Part shown: positions 31,305 through 40,900 of the stretch, in pieces
Numbering within the stretch: position 1 is the stretch's first letter
How the letters are laid out: each line of letters begins with the position of its first letter
Notes under the pieces: model-generated
What the model was told of the DNA's origin: nothing
The model's input: the letters and a program-made list of their open reading frames with translations, nothing else
Databases searched by the model: none
NCBI RefSeq assembly: GCF_028553785.1
Contig: NZ_CP067136.1
Span: forward strand, 1,116,001-1,180,000
Reading direction: 5' to 3'
DNA from: Paracoccus fistulariae
GTDB lineage: Bacteria > Pseudomonadota > Alphaproteobacteria > Rhodobacterales > Rhodobacteraceae
Length of the DNA stretch: 64,000 bases
Translations under genes and position numbers: made by a program

Positions 31305-31319
31305 GTTCACATCTTGTTC
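31305..31319. promoter_or_regulatory. LexA/SOS box of recA
   Basis: GTTC-ACATCTT-GTTC matches the alphaproteobacterial LexA operator GTTC-N7-GTTC exactly (GAAC-N7-GAAC on the recA strand). It lies 62-76 bases upstream of the recA ATG, in promoter position. Confidence 0.88.
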
Positions 31320-31460
31320 TCGTACTCAGATGCGCGATTCCGCAGCGGATTTCAAGGAAGAACTGCAAGATTGTCGCGATTCCTCCGCCAATTCTGCGGC
31401 AATCTTCCTTAATAGAGATTTAAGAACCGCGTTTCGGCCGCCCGTCCGGGGTCCGACGAT

Positions 31461-33554
31461 CTAATGCAAGGGCGGCTTTTCCGGCGCTTCCAGCTGCTGC
31501 GACACGATCTGAGTCAGCTCTGCCAGCGTGAAGGGCTTGGCCAGGAAGGCGGAATTCGGCACGGGCGAATGTCCCTCGCCAAAGATGTCATCGGTATAGC
31601 CGGACATAAAGACCACGCGCGTGTCGGGACGATCCTTCAGCGCGCTGCGGACCCAGGTCGGCCCGTCCATACCGGGCATCACCACATCGGTCACGAAGAC
31701 ATCGACATGCAGCCGGTTATCCGCCAGCAATTCCAGCGCGGTTTCGGCGCTGTCGGCCTCGTGCACCTCATAGCCCTTCAACTGCAGCGCGCGGCTGGCA
31801 AAGGCGCGGACCGGGGCCTCATCCTCGACCAGCAGGACGGTGGCGCGCTGTTCGTTGCGCATGTCGCTTGCAACCTCTGGCGCGCTGACCGGTTGCGGCG
31901 CCAGATCGGCATAGGCATGGGCGGGGAAATACAGCGAAAAATTGCTGCCCTTGCCCGGTTCACTGTCGCAAAAGATGTAACCGCCGGTCTGCTTGACGAT
32001 GCCATAGGCCGTCGACAGGCCCAGACCCGTCCCTTCGCCCGTGCGTTTCGTCGTGAAGAAGGGTTCGAAGATCTTGTCCAGCATATCCGGCGCGATCCCG
32101 CCGCCCTGATCGCGTACCTCGATGCGGACATAATCGCCCTGAGGCAAGGAGACGCGGTCCCGCAGCAACGGCTCTTCCAGGTGGATATTATCCGAGCGGA
32201 CGGTGATTTCGCCGCCATCGGGCATCGCGTCGCGGGCATTGACGACCAGGTTCATGATCACCTGTTCCAGCTGCCTCTTATCCGCCCGGATGGGCCGCAA
32301 CTTGCGATCATGGCTGATATCCAGCGTGATCCGCTCACCCACCAGCCGGTTGAGGAGATGCGTCAGATCGGCCAGCGTGTCGCGCGGGTCCAGCAATTCC
32401 AGCTTCAGGTTCTGCTTGCGCGAAAAGGCCAGCAACTGCCCCACCAGTGCCGCCGCGCGATTGGTATTCTGGCTGATCTGGTCCAGATCGGCGTAATCGG
32501 GGTCGCGCTTGTCATGGCGCAGCATCAGCAGGTCGCAATGGCCGCGGATTGCGGTCAGCAGATTGTTGAAATCATGCGCCACACCGCCGGCCAGCTGACC
32601 AATGGCCTGCATCTTCTGGCTTTGCACGAATTGCGCCTCGAGCGTTTTCAACGCGCTGGCATCGCTGAGAACGGCAATGACGCCCGGCCGGTCGGTCGGG
32701 TCCGGCGCCAGCGAGACCTGAAAATACCGTTCGACACTGTCGCGGCCCTCACCCATCCGAAGGCGCAGGATTTCGGATCGCATGTCCATCTCATTGGCCA
32801 GGACATCCGCGATCCATTGCCCGACCGGACGGCCCGGCCCTTCCAGCAAAGCGCCGATATGAACCGTCCGATCGTCATCCCCGGGAATAGCGCCATCCAG
32901 CAACCGCCGGGCGGCGGCATTGGCGCGCCGGATCGTGCCGTCAGGGGCGATTTTCAGCAGCGCGACGGGCATGGCTTCGAAATCGTCCACATCGTCGCCA
33001 TCGTCCAGATAAAGCGCCCGCAGCCCGTGTCCGTTATCGTGATAGGACCAGATCTGCAGCAACCCATCGGGCGAGGAACTGAGCGCCAGAACATCGCCCG
33101 AGGCCAGCGGCATCTCGACATATTTGGAATAGAGCGCGCGGCGCGTCAGCTGCGTCAGCTCTGATTCGGCATCGGCGCGCAGGCGGATCAGCAGAGACAG
33201 GATGCCACGTCCGGTGATATCGCCGAATTCATCCCGCGCGGCCTGATTCTGGAAGATCACCTGACCTTCGCCATCGCAGATCCAGATCGGTTCGGGCGCG
33301 GCGGTCGCTTCGGCCCGGACCATGGCCAGCGCACGCCTGCTGGCCACACGTCGCCGCGCATGCGCGACCGAGATCGCACCGCCCAGAAGATACCAGCCCA
33401 CCGCAACCGAAGACAGCACGATCGCCGCCGTGCCCGTCGCCATATGCGGCCAGATCAGCAGCCCCGCCGCCCCGATCACCATGGGTAGCAACAGCAGCGG
33501 CACCGCCGTCAGCGCCGAATGAGGAATTCCAATTCGATCATCCAAATGAGCCAT
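31461..33554 (-). CDS. cckA: Hybrid sensor histidine kinase CckA
   Basis: This 697-residue protein has two N-terminal membrane helices (about residues 14-36 and 43-62) and two PAS-like domains (around 85-190 and 195-300). The DHp H-box [14 protein letters not shown] has phosphoacceptor His327. ATPase motifs are [20 protein letters not shown] and [13 protein letters not shown]-terminal receiver domain has Asp623 in [11 protein letters not shown]. This is the CckA layout; CckA phosphorylates ChpT, which feeds CtrA in alphaproteobacterial cell-cycle or motility control. The ATG at 33554 is preferred for its AGGCGGGG ribosome site; an upstream ATG at 33641 would overlap rsmB. Confidence 0.94.
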   Translation of the reverse strand: MAHLDDRIGIPHSALTAVPLLLLPMVIGAAGLLIWPHMATGTAAIVLSSVAVGWYLLGGAISVAHARRRVASRRALAMVRAEATAAPEPIWICDGEGQVIFQNQAARDEFGDITGRGILSLLIRLRADAESELTQLTRRALYSKYVEMPLASGDVLALSSSPDGLLQIWSYHDNGHGLRALYLDDGDDVDDFEAMPVALLKIAPDGTIRRANAAARRLLDGAIPGDDDRTVHIGALLEGPGRPVGQWIADVLANEMDMRSEILRLRMGEGRDSVERYFQVSLAPDPTDRPGVIAVLSDASALKTLEAQFVQSQKMQAIGQLAGGVAHDFNNLLTAIRGHCDLLMLRHDKRDPDYADLDQISQNTNRAAALVGQLLAFSRKQNLKLELLDPRDTLADLTHLLNRLVGERITLDISHDRKLRPIRADKRQLEQVIMNLVVNARDAMPDGGEITVRSDNIHLEEPLLRDRVSLPQGDYVRIEVRDQGGGIAPDMLDKIFEPFFTTKRTGEGTGLGLSTAYGIVKQTGGYIFCDSEPGKGSNFSLYFPAHAYADLAPQPVSAPEVASDMRNEQRATVLLVEDEAPVRAFASRALQLKGYEVHEADSAETALELLADNRLHVDVFVTDVVMPGMDGPTWVRSALKDRPDTRVVFMSGYTDDIFGEGHSPVPNSAFLAKPFTLAELTQIVSQQLEAPEKPPLH

Positions 33555-33640
33555 TCGCCCCGCCTTTCTGCGGATATCCGAAGACCTGAATAGCGAGCGA
33601 TCATTTAAGATTGTATTAATGCGCCGCAATTGACGCACCA

Positions 33641-34783
33641 TCAGGCGTCACGCTGCATCAGCGACAGGAAAAAACCGTCGCTGGCGTCAAGCGGGCTCCA
33701 CCGGTGGCGGGCCAGTTCGGTGAAGGGCGCATCGGCAAGAAAGGCGTCGACCTGATCGGCGTTCTCTTCCTCCAGCAATGAGCAGGTCATATAGGCCAGA
33801 GAGCCGCCGGACGCGACAAGATCCGAGGCGTTTTCAAGAATGCTCTTTTGCGCTTTCAGGACCGTTTCCAGCATCTCTCGTGTCGATCGCCATTTTGCAT
33901 CCGGCGTCCTGCGCCAGGTGCCGGAACCAGAGCATGGCACATCCGTGATGACCAGATCAAATGTCCCGGCAGGGGTGTCGCATATGGTGATCCGCGCCCC
34001 GGCCCGACCGGCACGCGCGGGCAGATCTGCCATCCGGGCCGGATCGGCGTCATGGGCGGTGACCTCCGCCCCGTCGGCCATCCCCGCCACGGCCAGCGCC
34101 TTGCCGCCACCGCCCGCGCAGTAATCCAGCACGCGCAGGCCGGGCGTGACCGGCAGCGCGGCACAGGCAAGCTGAGGCGACAGGTCCTGAAGCTCGACCA
34201 GACCTTCGCGATAGGCGCGCGATTGCGCCAGCTTGCGTTCGTTGCCAAGTACCATCAGCGCGGTGGGCAGGCGCGTGTCGGTGCGCACCTCGATACCATC
34301 CCGGGCCAGGGCGGCGATGGCATCGGCGGGACTGGCGCGCAGCGGATTGACCCGCAGCCAGACCGGCGCGCGCTGGCGCATGGCCTCCGCAACGGCCTCT
34401 GCCCGTTCATCCAAAGCGCGCTGCCAGTAAGGCAGTACCCAATCGGGCAGATCCACGGCATCGCCGCCTTCCGACACCATCTCGCTGTCCAGAAGAGGCG
34501 CAGGCGCGTAGCCCTGCCCGGTAAAGATCGCTGCCGGATCGCGGCCCTCGGCGCGCAGGGCGCCGATCATCAGCCCCCGCCCGGTCAGCGCACCGCCCTG
34601 CGCCGCCAGACTGTTGCGCCGACGCAGCGCGTCAAAGACCAGATCGCGCACCGCGGCCCGGTCGCCGGATCCGGCAAAGCGGCTGGCACGGGACCAGCGC
34701 AGCAAGCTCTGCTCTGCCGGCTGTCCGTCCAATATCCGGTCCAGAACCTCGATAGCGGCGGCGATCCGGGCAGAGGGCGTCAT
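33641..34783 (-). CDS. rsmB: 16S rRNA m5C methyltransferase (RsmB type)
   Basis: This 380-residue protein has an N-terminal NusB-like RNA-binding helical domain (about residues 1-140). A Rossmann methyltransferase domain follows with the SAM loop LDYCAGGGGKALA, DVPCSGSGTWRR (base-attacking/ejecting Cys region) and MTCSLLEEEN with the second catalytic Cys. It methylates a cytosine in 16S rRNA (position 967 in E. coli). It is shorter than the E. coli enzyme, as usual in alphaproteobacteria. It lies between the UDP-sugar dehydrogenase gene and cckA on the same strand, with only 3 bases to the former. Confidence 0.9.
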   Translation of the reverse strand: MTPSARIAAAIEVLDRILDGQPAEQSLLRWSRASRFAGSGDRAAVRDLVFDALRRRNSLAAQGGALTGRGLMIGALRAEGRDPAAIFTGQGYAPAPLLDSEMVSEGGDAVDLPDWVLPYWQRALDERAEAVAEAMRQRAPVWLRVNPLRASPADAIAALARDGIEVRTDTRLPTALMVLGNERKLAQSRAYREGLVELQDLSPQLACAALPVTPGLRVLDYCAGGGGKALAVAGMADGAEVTAHDADPARMADLPARAGRAGARITICDTPAGTFDLVITDVPCSGSGTWRRTPDAKWRSTREMLETVLKAQKSILENASDLVASGGSLAYMTCSLLEEENADQVDAFLADAPFTELARHRWSPLDASDGFFLSLMQRDA

Positions 34784-34786
34784 GGA

Positions 34787-35956
34787 TCAGGTATCGCGCT
34801 GCAGCAGATCGCGGGTAAACACCCGGTCGGCCACATCTTCGATATCCGCATTCAGGCGATTGGCGATGATGACATCCGATTGCGCCTTGAACTGGTCCAG
34901 ATCGCGAATGACCGGAGAGCGGAAGAAATCTTCGGCCTCAAGCGCCGGTTCATAGACCACGCATTCGATGCCCTTGGCCTTGATCCGCTTCATGATGCCC
35001 TGAATGGCGCTGTCGCGGAAATTATCCGAGCCTTCCTTCATCACCAGACGATAGACGCCCACCGTCTTGGGCCGCCGCGCGATGATCTGCTCCGAAATGA
35101 AATCCTTGCGCGTGCGGTTCGATTCCACGATTGCCGCGATCAGGTTCTGCGGCACCGAGGAGTAATTCGCCAGCAATTGCTTGGTATCCTTGGGCAGGCA
35201 ATAGCCGCCATATCCGAAGGAAGGGTTGTTATAGAAATCGCCGATACGCGGATCGTGGCTGACGCCTTCGATGATCGCGCGCGGATCAAGATCGTTGGTC
35301 AGCGCATAACTGTCCAACTCGTTGAAATAGGCGACGCGCATGGCCAGAAAGGTATTGGCGAACAGCTTGATCGCCTCGGCCTCGGTCGGGCGGGTAAAGA
35401 GGACCGGCACATCCTTGTCCTCGGCCCCCTGCTGCAGCATCTGGGCAAAGCGGTGGGCCTTTTCGCCGGTATCCCCGACGATGATCCGGCTGGGATGCAG
35501 GTTGTCGTAAAGCGCCTTCCCCTCGCGCAGGAATTCGGGGGAAAAGACAATGCCCTCATAGCCGAACCGGTCGCGCATCCGGGCGGTAAACCCGACCGGC
35601 ACCGTCGATTTGACGATGATCATGGCCTCGGGCGCATACATGCGGGCGCTTTCGATCACCGCCTCGACCGAGGTCGTGTCAAAGCCATTGGTCTTCGGGT
35701 CATAATTCGTCGGCGTGGCCACGATGACATAATCGGCGCCCGACAGCGCCTCTTGCGGATCGGTGGTGGCGGTCAGGTTCAGTTCACGCTCGGCAAAGAA
35801 ACGAGAAATATCCTCATCCTCGATCGGACTGCGGCGCGCATTCACCGCATCGCTGCGCGACTGGTCTATATCCAGCGCGACCACGGGCCAGTGCTGCGCC
35901 AGCAGAACGGCGTTTGACAGACCAACATAACCCAAACCAACAACTGCAATCTTCAT
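34787..35956 (-). CDS. ugd: UDP-glucose/nucleotide-sugar 6-dehydrogenase
   Basis: This 389-residue NAD enzyme has the Rossmann motif VVGLGYVGL at the N terminus. [33 protein letters not shown] and the catalytic-cysteine segment [15 protein letters not shown] follow. It oxidises UDP-glucose (or a related sugar nucleotide) twice to the uronate for surface polysaccharide synthesis. The phrases match Ugd more than the UDP-ManNAc dehydrogenases. The ATG at 35956 is chosen because GGAG lies 8 bases before it; an ATG 9 bases upstream is in frame. No other polysaccharide genes are adjacent. Confidence 0.93.
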   Translation of the reverse strand: MKIAVVGLGYVGLSNAVLLAQHWPVVALDIDQSRSDAVNARRSPIEDEDISRFFAERELNLTATTDPQEALSGADYVIVATPTNYDPKTNGFDTTSVEAVIESARMYAPEAMIIVKSTVPVGFTARMRDRFGYEGIVFSPEFLREGKALYDNLHPSRIIVGDTGEKAHRFAQMLQQGAEDKDVPVLFTRPTEAEAIKLFANTFLAMRVAYFNELDSYALTNDLDPRAIIEGVSHDPRIGDFYNNPSFGYGGYCLPKDTKQLLANYSSVPQNLIAAIVESNRTRKDFISEQIIARRPKTVGVYRLVMKEGSDNFRDSAIQGIMKRIKAKGIECVVYEPALEAEDFFRSPVIRDLDQFKAQSDVIIANRLNADIEDVADRVFTRDLLQRDT

Positions 35957-36090
35957 GCCCGGCACTCCATAGCGATGCCCGCTATGTAGTCAGAGTGAAG
36001 ACCAAAGTCCACGCAGCCCGCGTCCGGCAGCCAATGGGTAGAGCATGTACCTTTTCGGATATTTGGCCACACAATTTTAACGATCCGCCC

Positions 36091-36732
36091 TCACAGGTAA
36101 TTGCGCGCCACCGCAAGCGCCACGGCCTGAGTCCGGGTTTTCGCGCCCAGCTTGCTGCAGGCCTTGATCGCGCGCTGCTTCACGGTGGATTCCGAAACCT
36201 GCAATGCATCGGCGGTTTCCGCCTGCCCCATGCCGTCGCGGAAACAGCGCAGCACATCCAGCTCTGCCAATGTCAGAGAGGCCCGGTTCAGCACCAGATC
36301 CGTCCACAGATTGAACTTTGTCTGGACCGTCGCGATCTCCTGATCGGTGAATTCGCGATCCGGATGCGACAAAGTCAGAAAAGAGCGTTTCCCGACGACT
36401 TTTCGTGAAAAGGCAACGCCGTAGTTCAACTTATAGCGACGGGCATGTTCCATAACCCCGCGCAGATCGGGGATGCGCACCTCGGACCAGCGGATCGCGC
36501 CGTCATTGGTGATCGTCCAGACCGCAATCGGGTCGCCGAAGAAATAATTCCGCTCTTCATAAACCGCGCGCCAGGCATCGGGATAGGCATTGAACAAATG
36601 TTCCGGCCCACGATAGGTCAGATTAAAGCCCATAATCCAGCCCGATGGCGCCAGTTTATGCAGCTCGGCTATCTCATCGTCGAAATTTGGAATCAGGTCC
36701 TTCACCACATCACCGCCCTTGGCATCCTTCAC
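36091..36732 (-). CDS. LuxR-family quorum-sensing transcription regulator
   Basis: This 213-residue protein has an N-terminal acyl-homoserine-lactone-binding domain. It retains the LuxR/TraR ligand residues with correct spacing: Trp54, Tyr58, Asp67, Pro68 and Trp82. A C-terminal LuxR helix-turn-helix follows (LTLAELDVLRCF...QVSESTVKQRAIKACSKLGAKTRTQAV). It should bind the signal made by the neighbouring LuxI. The likely start is GTG at 36732; GTG codons at 36708/36705 are alternatives. It is transcribed away from the small gene and luxI, so the 117-base gap at 36733-36849 holds both promoters. Confidence 0.92.
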   Translation of the reverse strand: MKDAKGGDVVKDLIPNFDDEIAELHKLAPSGWIMGFNLTYRGPEHLFNAYPDAWRAVYEERNYFFGDPIAVWTITNDGAIRWSEVRIPDLRGVMEHARRYKLNYGVAFSRKVVGKRSFLTLSHPDREFTDQEIATVQTKFNLWTDLVLNRASLTLAELDVLRCFRDGMGQAETADALQVSESTVKQRAIKACSKLGAKTRTQAVALAVARNYL

Positions 36733-36849
36733 TTAACCGTCAACTTATGTCTTTTCGGACATGCCAGAAAGGCAGTTTATCGATTTTTTGCAAGACAAGC
36801 ACCCCATTCGTCCATTTATTGGGGGTTATCCGAGAAAGGGAGCATCTCA

Positions 36850-37059
36850 ATGGTAAGTGGAATACGGGAACCGCGCTTGGCAACGGCCGAGTTCAGCCGC
36901 GACATGGTCGAAACAATGCTGACCTACTTCGATCAATATGCCGAGGATGGCGTCTTGACGATCGAAGTCACGCAATGGGGCCTCTGGCTACCCAACCCAG
37001 AGACTGCAGGACGACAATTTCTGGGGCTGGCCCGGCTGCCAGAATATATTAAACAGTAG
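36850..37059 (+). CDS. Small protein of unknown function preceding luxI
   Basis: This 69-residue protein has a good AAGGGAG ribosome site and ends 12 bases before the luxI ATG, so it is almost certainly in the luxI transcript. It has no signal peptide or membrane helix. The pattern is a helix (TAEFSRDMVETMLTYFDQYAEDG), then short strands (VLTIEVTQWGLWLPNP) and a C-terminal helix. I do not recognise a family. The position suggests a role in tuning the quorum-sensing circuit, for example binding LuxR or LuxI, but this is inference. Confidence 0.7.
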   Translation: MVSGIREPRLATAEFSRDMVETMLTYFDQYAEDGVLTIEVTQWGLWLPNPETAGRQFLGLARLPEYIKQ

Positions 37060-37071
37060 GATACTCAAAAG

Positions 37072-37737
37072 ATGAATTCAGTACAGATTGACGACGTTAC
37101 GGTCGAGGTTGTGGTCTTGCCGCGGGATATGCACCGCTTTGACCTGATCACCTCTTTCCTCCGCTTCAGAAAGCAGATCTTCGTCGACCGCATGGCATGG
37201 CCCTTGCACCATGCCGAAGGGATCGAATTCGAACAATATGACACATTCGATACCGCCTATGTCATCGCCCATCGTGACGGTGAAATCGTCGGAGGGGCGC
37301 GGCTGAAGCGGACCGACAAGGAATATGGCAACGGCTCGATCGTCTATTCCTACATGATCCGCGATGCCTATCTGGGGCTTTTGCCGGGCATGCCGCATAA
37401 TCTGTGCACGGCCGCACCGCCGGTCGATGCCAGAAGCTGGGAACTGACGCGTTTTGCCGCGCAACCGATCACCGGTCTGGCAGAGCGTATCCTGGAATCC
37501 GCGAACGCCTATCTGTTCACGCTTGGCGCCTGCCAATGCCTGTTCCTTGGCCCGCCCGCCTTCCTGCGGATGGCGACCAAGCTGGGCTGGCAACCCGAGC
37601 CGATGGGCGAGATCGTGAAAAACGATGACGGTCGCTTCCTGGCATTTTCCTGCGCCGTTCTGGCACCTGAAAGCCGTCACAGCCCGGCGCTCTATTCGTC
37701 GGCACAACGAAAGGCAGCCGCAGTTTACGCAAATTGA
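37072..37737 (+). CDS. Acyl-homoserine-lactone synthase (LuxI family)
   Basis: This 221-residue protein keeps the LuxI active-site residues. These are Arg31/Arg33 and Phe37 in RFRKQIFVDRMAW, Trp43, Asp57 and Asp60 in EQYDTFD, Arg77 in GGARL, and Glu124/Arg127 in SWELTRFA. It makes an acyl-homoserine lactone from S-adenosylmethionine and an acyl-acyl carrier protein. The acyl length cannot be told from sequence alone. A small unknown gene is co-transcribed upstream and a divergent luxR lies beyond it. No canonical CTG-N10-CAG lux box is evident in the shared promoter region. Confidence 0.94.
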   Translation: MNSVQIDDVTVEVVVLPRDMHRFDLITSFLRFRKQIFVDRMAWPLHHAEGIEFEQYDTFDTAYVIAHRDGEIVGGARLKRTDKEYGNGSIVYSYMIRDAYLGLLPGMPHNLCTAAPPVDARSWELTRFAAQPITGLAERILESANAYLFTLGACQCLFLGPPAFLRMATKLGWQPEPMGEIVKNDDGRFLAFSCAVLAPESRHSPALYSSAQRKAAAVYAN

Positions 37738-37799
37738 TTTGAACTTCTGATTTCACACGAAGCTCGGCCAGTCCATTGGCGATGGCCGCACTTCGCTGA

Positions 37800-38567
37800 T
37801 CACACGAACTGCTCGCGCAGAAGCCTTTCTTCCAGACCATGCCCGCTATCGAACAGCAGGCGGTGGCGGATCTCTTGTGCGCTGCTGATCTCGACCTTGG
37901 TGACATGCCTGACCGACCGCGAATCCGCGTCGGCCATGACCGGCCGCCTTTGTGGGTTCAGCACCTCGATCACGACATTGGCGGATTTGGGCAAAAGCGC
38001 CCCCCGCCACCGGCGTGGCCGAAAGGGGGCAATCGCGGTCAGGGCCAGCACTTCAGAGCGGATCGGCAAGATCGGCCCATGCGCGGAATAGTTATAGGCC
38101 GTCGATCCTGCGGGCGTGGACACCAGCACGCCGTCGCAGACCAGTTCCTCCATCCGCATCTTGCCATCGACATGGATGCGCAACTTGGCCGCCTGCGGAC
38201 CTTCGCGCAGCAGACTGACTTCATTGATGGCCAGCGCCCCCTGCACCGTGCCATCGGCCCGCGTCGCCCGCATCTGCAGCGGGTTGATCACGGTTTCCTC
38301 GGCCATGGCCAGACGGTCGTGCAGCCCGTCTTCGGCATAGGCATTCATCAGAAAGCCGACCGTGCCGCGATTCATGCCATAGACCGGCAGATCGCGCCCC
38401 TGCCCCTGCATCGCATGCAGGGTCTGCAGCATGAAACCGTCGCCGCCAAGCGCCACCACCGCCTGCGCCTCGGGCAGGGGGACATGGCCATATCTTTTCA
38501 CCATATCCGACAGCGCCTGCTGGGCATGATCCGCCTGACTTGCGGTGAAGTGAATCCGTGTGCTCAT
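37800..38567 (-). CDS. nadK: NAD kinase
   Basis: This 255-residue protein has the NAD-kinase GGDG motif in VVALGGDGFMLQTLH. NRGTVGFLMN, NEVSLLREG and the conserved DGVLVSTPAGSTAYNYSAHGPILP follow. It phosphorylates NAD to NADP with ATP or polyphosphate. The ATG at 38567 is chosen because it starts 37 residues before the GGDG loop, as in short alphaproteobacterial NadK proteins, and the frame upstream is not protein-like. It is divergent from glyA. Confidence 0.93.
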   Translation of the reverse strand: MSTRIHFTASQADHAQQALSDMVKRYGHVPLPEAQAVVALGGDGFMLQTLHAMQGQGRDLPVYGMNRGTVGFLMNAYAEDGLHDRLAMAEETVINPLQMRATRADGTVQGALAINEVSLLREGPQAAKLRIHVDGKMRMEELVCDGVLVSTPAGSTAYNYSAHGPILPIRSEVLALTAIAPFRPRRWRGALLPKSANVVIEVLNPQRRPVMADADSRSVRHVTKVEISSAQEIRHRLLFDSGHGLEERLLREQFV

Positions 38568-38657
38568 TACCAAACCGGTCCGTTCTGACCGGGGCAGCAT
38601 CGGCTGCGAACCGCGTGAAGGCAAGTCCCGTCGCGCGCAACGCCTTCGCCGTCGCTT

Positions 38658-38686
38658 TTGACACTTTCCGCGTTTCCGCCATTGGG
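38658..38686 (+). promoter_or_regulatory. Possible sigma70-type promoter of glyA
   Basis: TTGACA at 38658 is a consensus -35 box. Seventeen bases later, ATTGGG at 38681 (with GGTTAA overlapping it) would be a poor -10. The distance to the glyA ATG is about 55 bases. The -35 is convincing, the -10 is not. Confidence 0.35.
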
Positions 38687-38739
38687 TTAAGAGAACGCAA
38701 CGAAACCGCCCCTTGGCCTGACGAAAGGACGCGAGACCG

Positions 38740-40032
38740 ATGACCTCTTCCACCACTACCGGCTTTTTCACCGAAGATATTGACAGCCGTGACCCCGAGA
38801 TTGCCCGCGCCATCACGCAAGAGCTTGGCCGCCAGCGCGACGAGATCGAACTGATCGCATCCGAGAACATCGTCTCCAAGGCCATTCTGGATGCGCAGGG
38901 CTCGGTCCTGACGAACAAATATGCCGAGGGGTATCCGGGCAAGCGCTATTACGGCGGCTGCCAGTACGTGGATGTGGTGGAAAACCTGGCGATCGATCGC
39001 GCCAAGGAACTGTTCGGCTGCGAATTCGCCAATGTGCAGCCGAATTCGGGCAGCCAGATGAACCAGGCCGTCTTTCTGGCGCTGCTGAAGCCGGGCGACA
39101 CCTTCATGGGTCTTGATCTGAATTCGGGCGGTCACCTGACCCATGGCTCTCCGGTCAACATGTCGGGCAAGTGGTTCAATGTCGTCAGCTATGGCGTGCG
39201 CCAGCAGGACCAGTTGCTGGACATGGAAGACATCCGCGCCAAGGCGCTGGAGCATAAGCCGAAGCTGATCGTGGCCGGCGGCACCGCCTATAGCCGTGTC
39301 TGGGACTGGGCCGAATTCCGCAAGATCGCGGATGAGGTCGGCGCCTATCTGATGGTGGACATGGCCCATATTGCCGGTCTGGTGGCCGGGGGGCAGCATC
39401 CCTCGCCCCTGCCCCATGCCGATGTCGTCACCACGACCACCCATAAATCACTGCGCGGCCCGCGCGGCGGTCTGGTTCTGACGAACAACGCCGAGATCGC
39501 GAAAAAGATCAACAGCGCCGTGTTCCCCGGCCTGCAGGGCGGTCCGCTGATGCATGTCATCGCCGCCAAGGCCGTCGCCTTCAAAGAGGCGCTGGATCCG
39601 TCCTTCAAGGATTATGCCGCTCAGGTCGTCGCCAATGCCCGCGCCATGGCGGATGAGCTGATGAAGGGTGGCATCGACATCGTCTCGGGCGGCACCGACA
39701 ACCACCTGTGCCTGGCCGATCTGCGTCCCAAGGGCGTGACCGGCAAGGCGACCGAGGCTGCGCTTGGCCGCGCCCATATCACCTGCAACAAGAACGGCGT
39801 GCCCTTCGATCCGGAAAAGCCCTTCGTCACCTCGGGCATCCGCCTGGGCGCCCCGGCCGGCACGACGCGCGGCTTCAAGGAAGAGGAATTCCGTCAGATC
39901 GCCCGCTGGATCGTCGAAGTCGTCGACGGGCTGGCCAAGAGTGGCGAAGAGGGCAATGCCGAGGTCGAAGAGAAGGTCAAGGCCGAGGTGTCGCAGCTTT
40001 GCGCCCGCTTCCCGCTCTATCCCGATCTGTAA
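38740..40032 (+). CDS. glyA: Serine hydroxymethyltransferase
   Basis: This 430-residue PLP enzyme interconverts serine and glycine with tetrahydrofolate. It shows [50 protein letters not shown], and the cofactor lysine Lys236 in [14 protein letters not shown]. Full length. A strong terminator follows directly. The glycine it makes is also the substrate of HemA, encoded earlier in the window. Confidence 0.98.
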   Translation: MTSSTTTGFFTEDIDSRDPEIARAITQELGRQRDEIELIASENIVSKAILDAQGSVLTNKYAEGYPGKRYYGGCQYVDVVENLAIDRAKELFGCEFANVQPNSGSQMNQAVFLALLKPGDTFMGLDLNSGGHLTHGSPVNMSGKWFNVVSYGVRQQDQLLDMEDIRAKALEHKPKLIVAGGTAYSRVWDWAEFRKIADEVGAYLMVDMAHIAGLVAGGQHPSPLPHADVVTTTTHKSLRGPRGGLVLTNNAEIAKKINSAVFPGLQGGPLMHVIAAKAVAFKEALDPSFKDYAAQVVANARAMADELMKGGIDIVSGGTDNHLCLADLRPKGVTGKATEAALGRAHITCNKNGVPFDPEKPFVTSGIRLGAPAGTTRGFKEEEFRQIARWIVEVVDGLAKSGEEGNAEVEEKVKAEVSQLCARFPLYPDL

Positions 40033-40051
40033 GACCGGCTGACTGTGACAG

Positions 40052-40083
40052 AAAAAGGCCCGTCATCGCGACGGGCCTTTTTT
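40052..40083 (+). terminator. Rho-independent terminator after glyA
   Basis: AAAGGCCCGTC / GACGGGCCTTT forms a perfect 11-bp stem, extendable by A-T pairs, with a 5-base loop and a run of six T residues. It faces the end of the convergent leucine operon and may serve both. Confidence 0.9.
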
Positions 40084-40109
40084 CGTTCTTTGGTCGTGGC
40101 GCGGCTGGA

Positions 40110-40892
40110 TCATGTCTGCCAGTCAGGCTTGCGCTTTTCAAAGAAGGCGCGGATGCCTTCGGTCGCCTCGGGATCCTCCCAGACGGCGACCAGCCGGTCG
40201 ATGCTGTCCTCGATCACCGACTGATCGATCTGCGGTCCCAGAAAGCGGCATTGCGCCTTGGCCGCCGCAATCGCGCGCGGGGCGCCGTTCAGGAAGGGCG
40301 CGACCTCGGCCTCAATGGCGGCATCCAGGTCATCGGCGGGAACCACGCGGGCGGCAAGGTTCAGTGCCACCGCCTCGGCCGCGCCAAAGAGCCGTGCCGA
40401 GAAAAACACCCGCCGCGCCTTATCCTCGCCCATTCGGGCCAGCACATAGGGACCAATCGTGGCCGGGATCAGGCCCAGCTTGACCTCGGTCAGGCCGAAT
40501 TTCGCGCCCTCGGCCGCGATGGCGATGTCGCAGACCGACATCATCCCGATGCCGCCGCCAAAAGCGTTGCCATGCACGCGCGCGATCAACGGCTTGGGCA
40601 GCGTGTTCAGTGCAAACAGCATCTGCGCCAGCACCCGTGCCCCCGCTCGCCGTGTCTGTGCATCCGCGTCGATCTGCGACTTCATCCAGCCCAGATCGCC
40701 GCCTGCACAGAAGCTGCCGCCTTCGGCTGCCAGAACCACGACGCGGATATCGGGATCCTGACCCAACTGCGCGGCGGCAGCGGTCAGCTCCTCCATCATC
40801 TGCTGGGACAGGGCATTATGCTTCTCCGCTCTGGCCAGCCACAGGGTGGCGACGCCACGGTCATCTGTCTCGATCCGGATCGTCTCAAACAT
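40110..40892 (-). CDS. liuC: Enoyl-CoA hydratase family, probable 3-methylglutaconyl-CoA hydratase
   Basis: This 260-residue crotonase-fold protein has the oxyanion-hole segments FCAGGDLGWMK and HGNAFGGGIGMMSVCDIAIA and the active-site region FGLTEVKLGLIPATIGPYV. Position fixes the likely substrate. It is the last gene of an operon containing isovaleryl-CoA dehydrogenase, both methylcrotonyl-CoA carboxylase subunits and HMG-CoA lyase, and hydration of 3-methylglutaconyl-CoA is the only step otherwise missing. The family alone would not tell this from a fatty-acid hydratase. Confidence 0.85.
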   Translation of the reverse strand: MFETIRIETDDRGVATLWLARAEKHNALSQQMMEELTAAAAQLGQDPDIRVVVLAAEGGSFCAGGDLGWMKSQIDADAQTRRAGARVLAQMLFALNTLPKPLIARVHGNAFGGGIGMMSVCDIAIAAEGAKFGLTEVKLGLIPATIGPYVLARMGEDKARRVFFSARLFGAAEAVALNLAARVVPADDLDAAIEAEVAPFLNGAPRAIAAAKAQCRFLGPQIDQSVIEDSIDRLVAVWEDPEATEGIRAFFEKRKPDWQT

Positions 40893-40900
40893 CGCATGTC

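Noticed and set aside
31464..33164. Plus-strand open frame of 566 codons opposite cckA
   Set aside because: Shadow of the kinase gene; no start signal and no recognisable domain.
38568..38739. Riboswitch upstream of glyA
   Set aside because: I searched for tandem glycine-aptamer and SAM/SAH-type cores and saw none.
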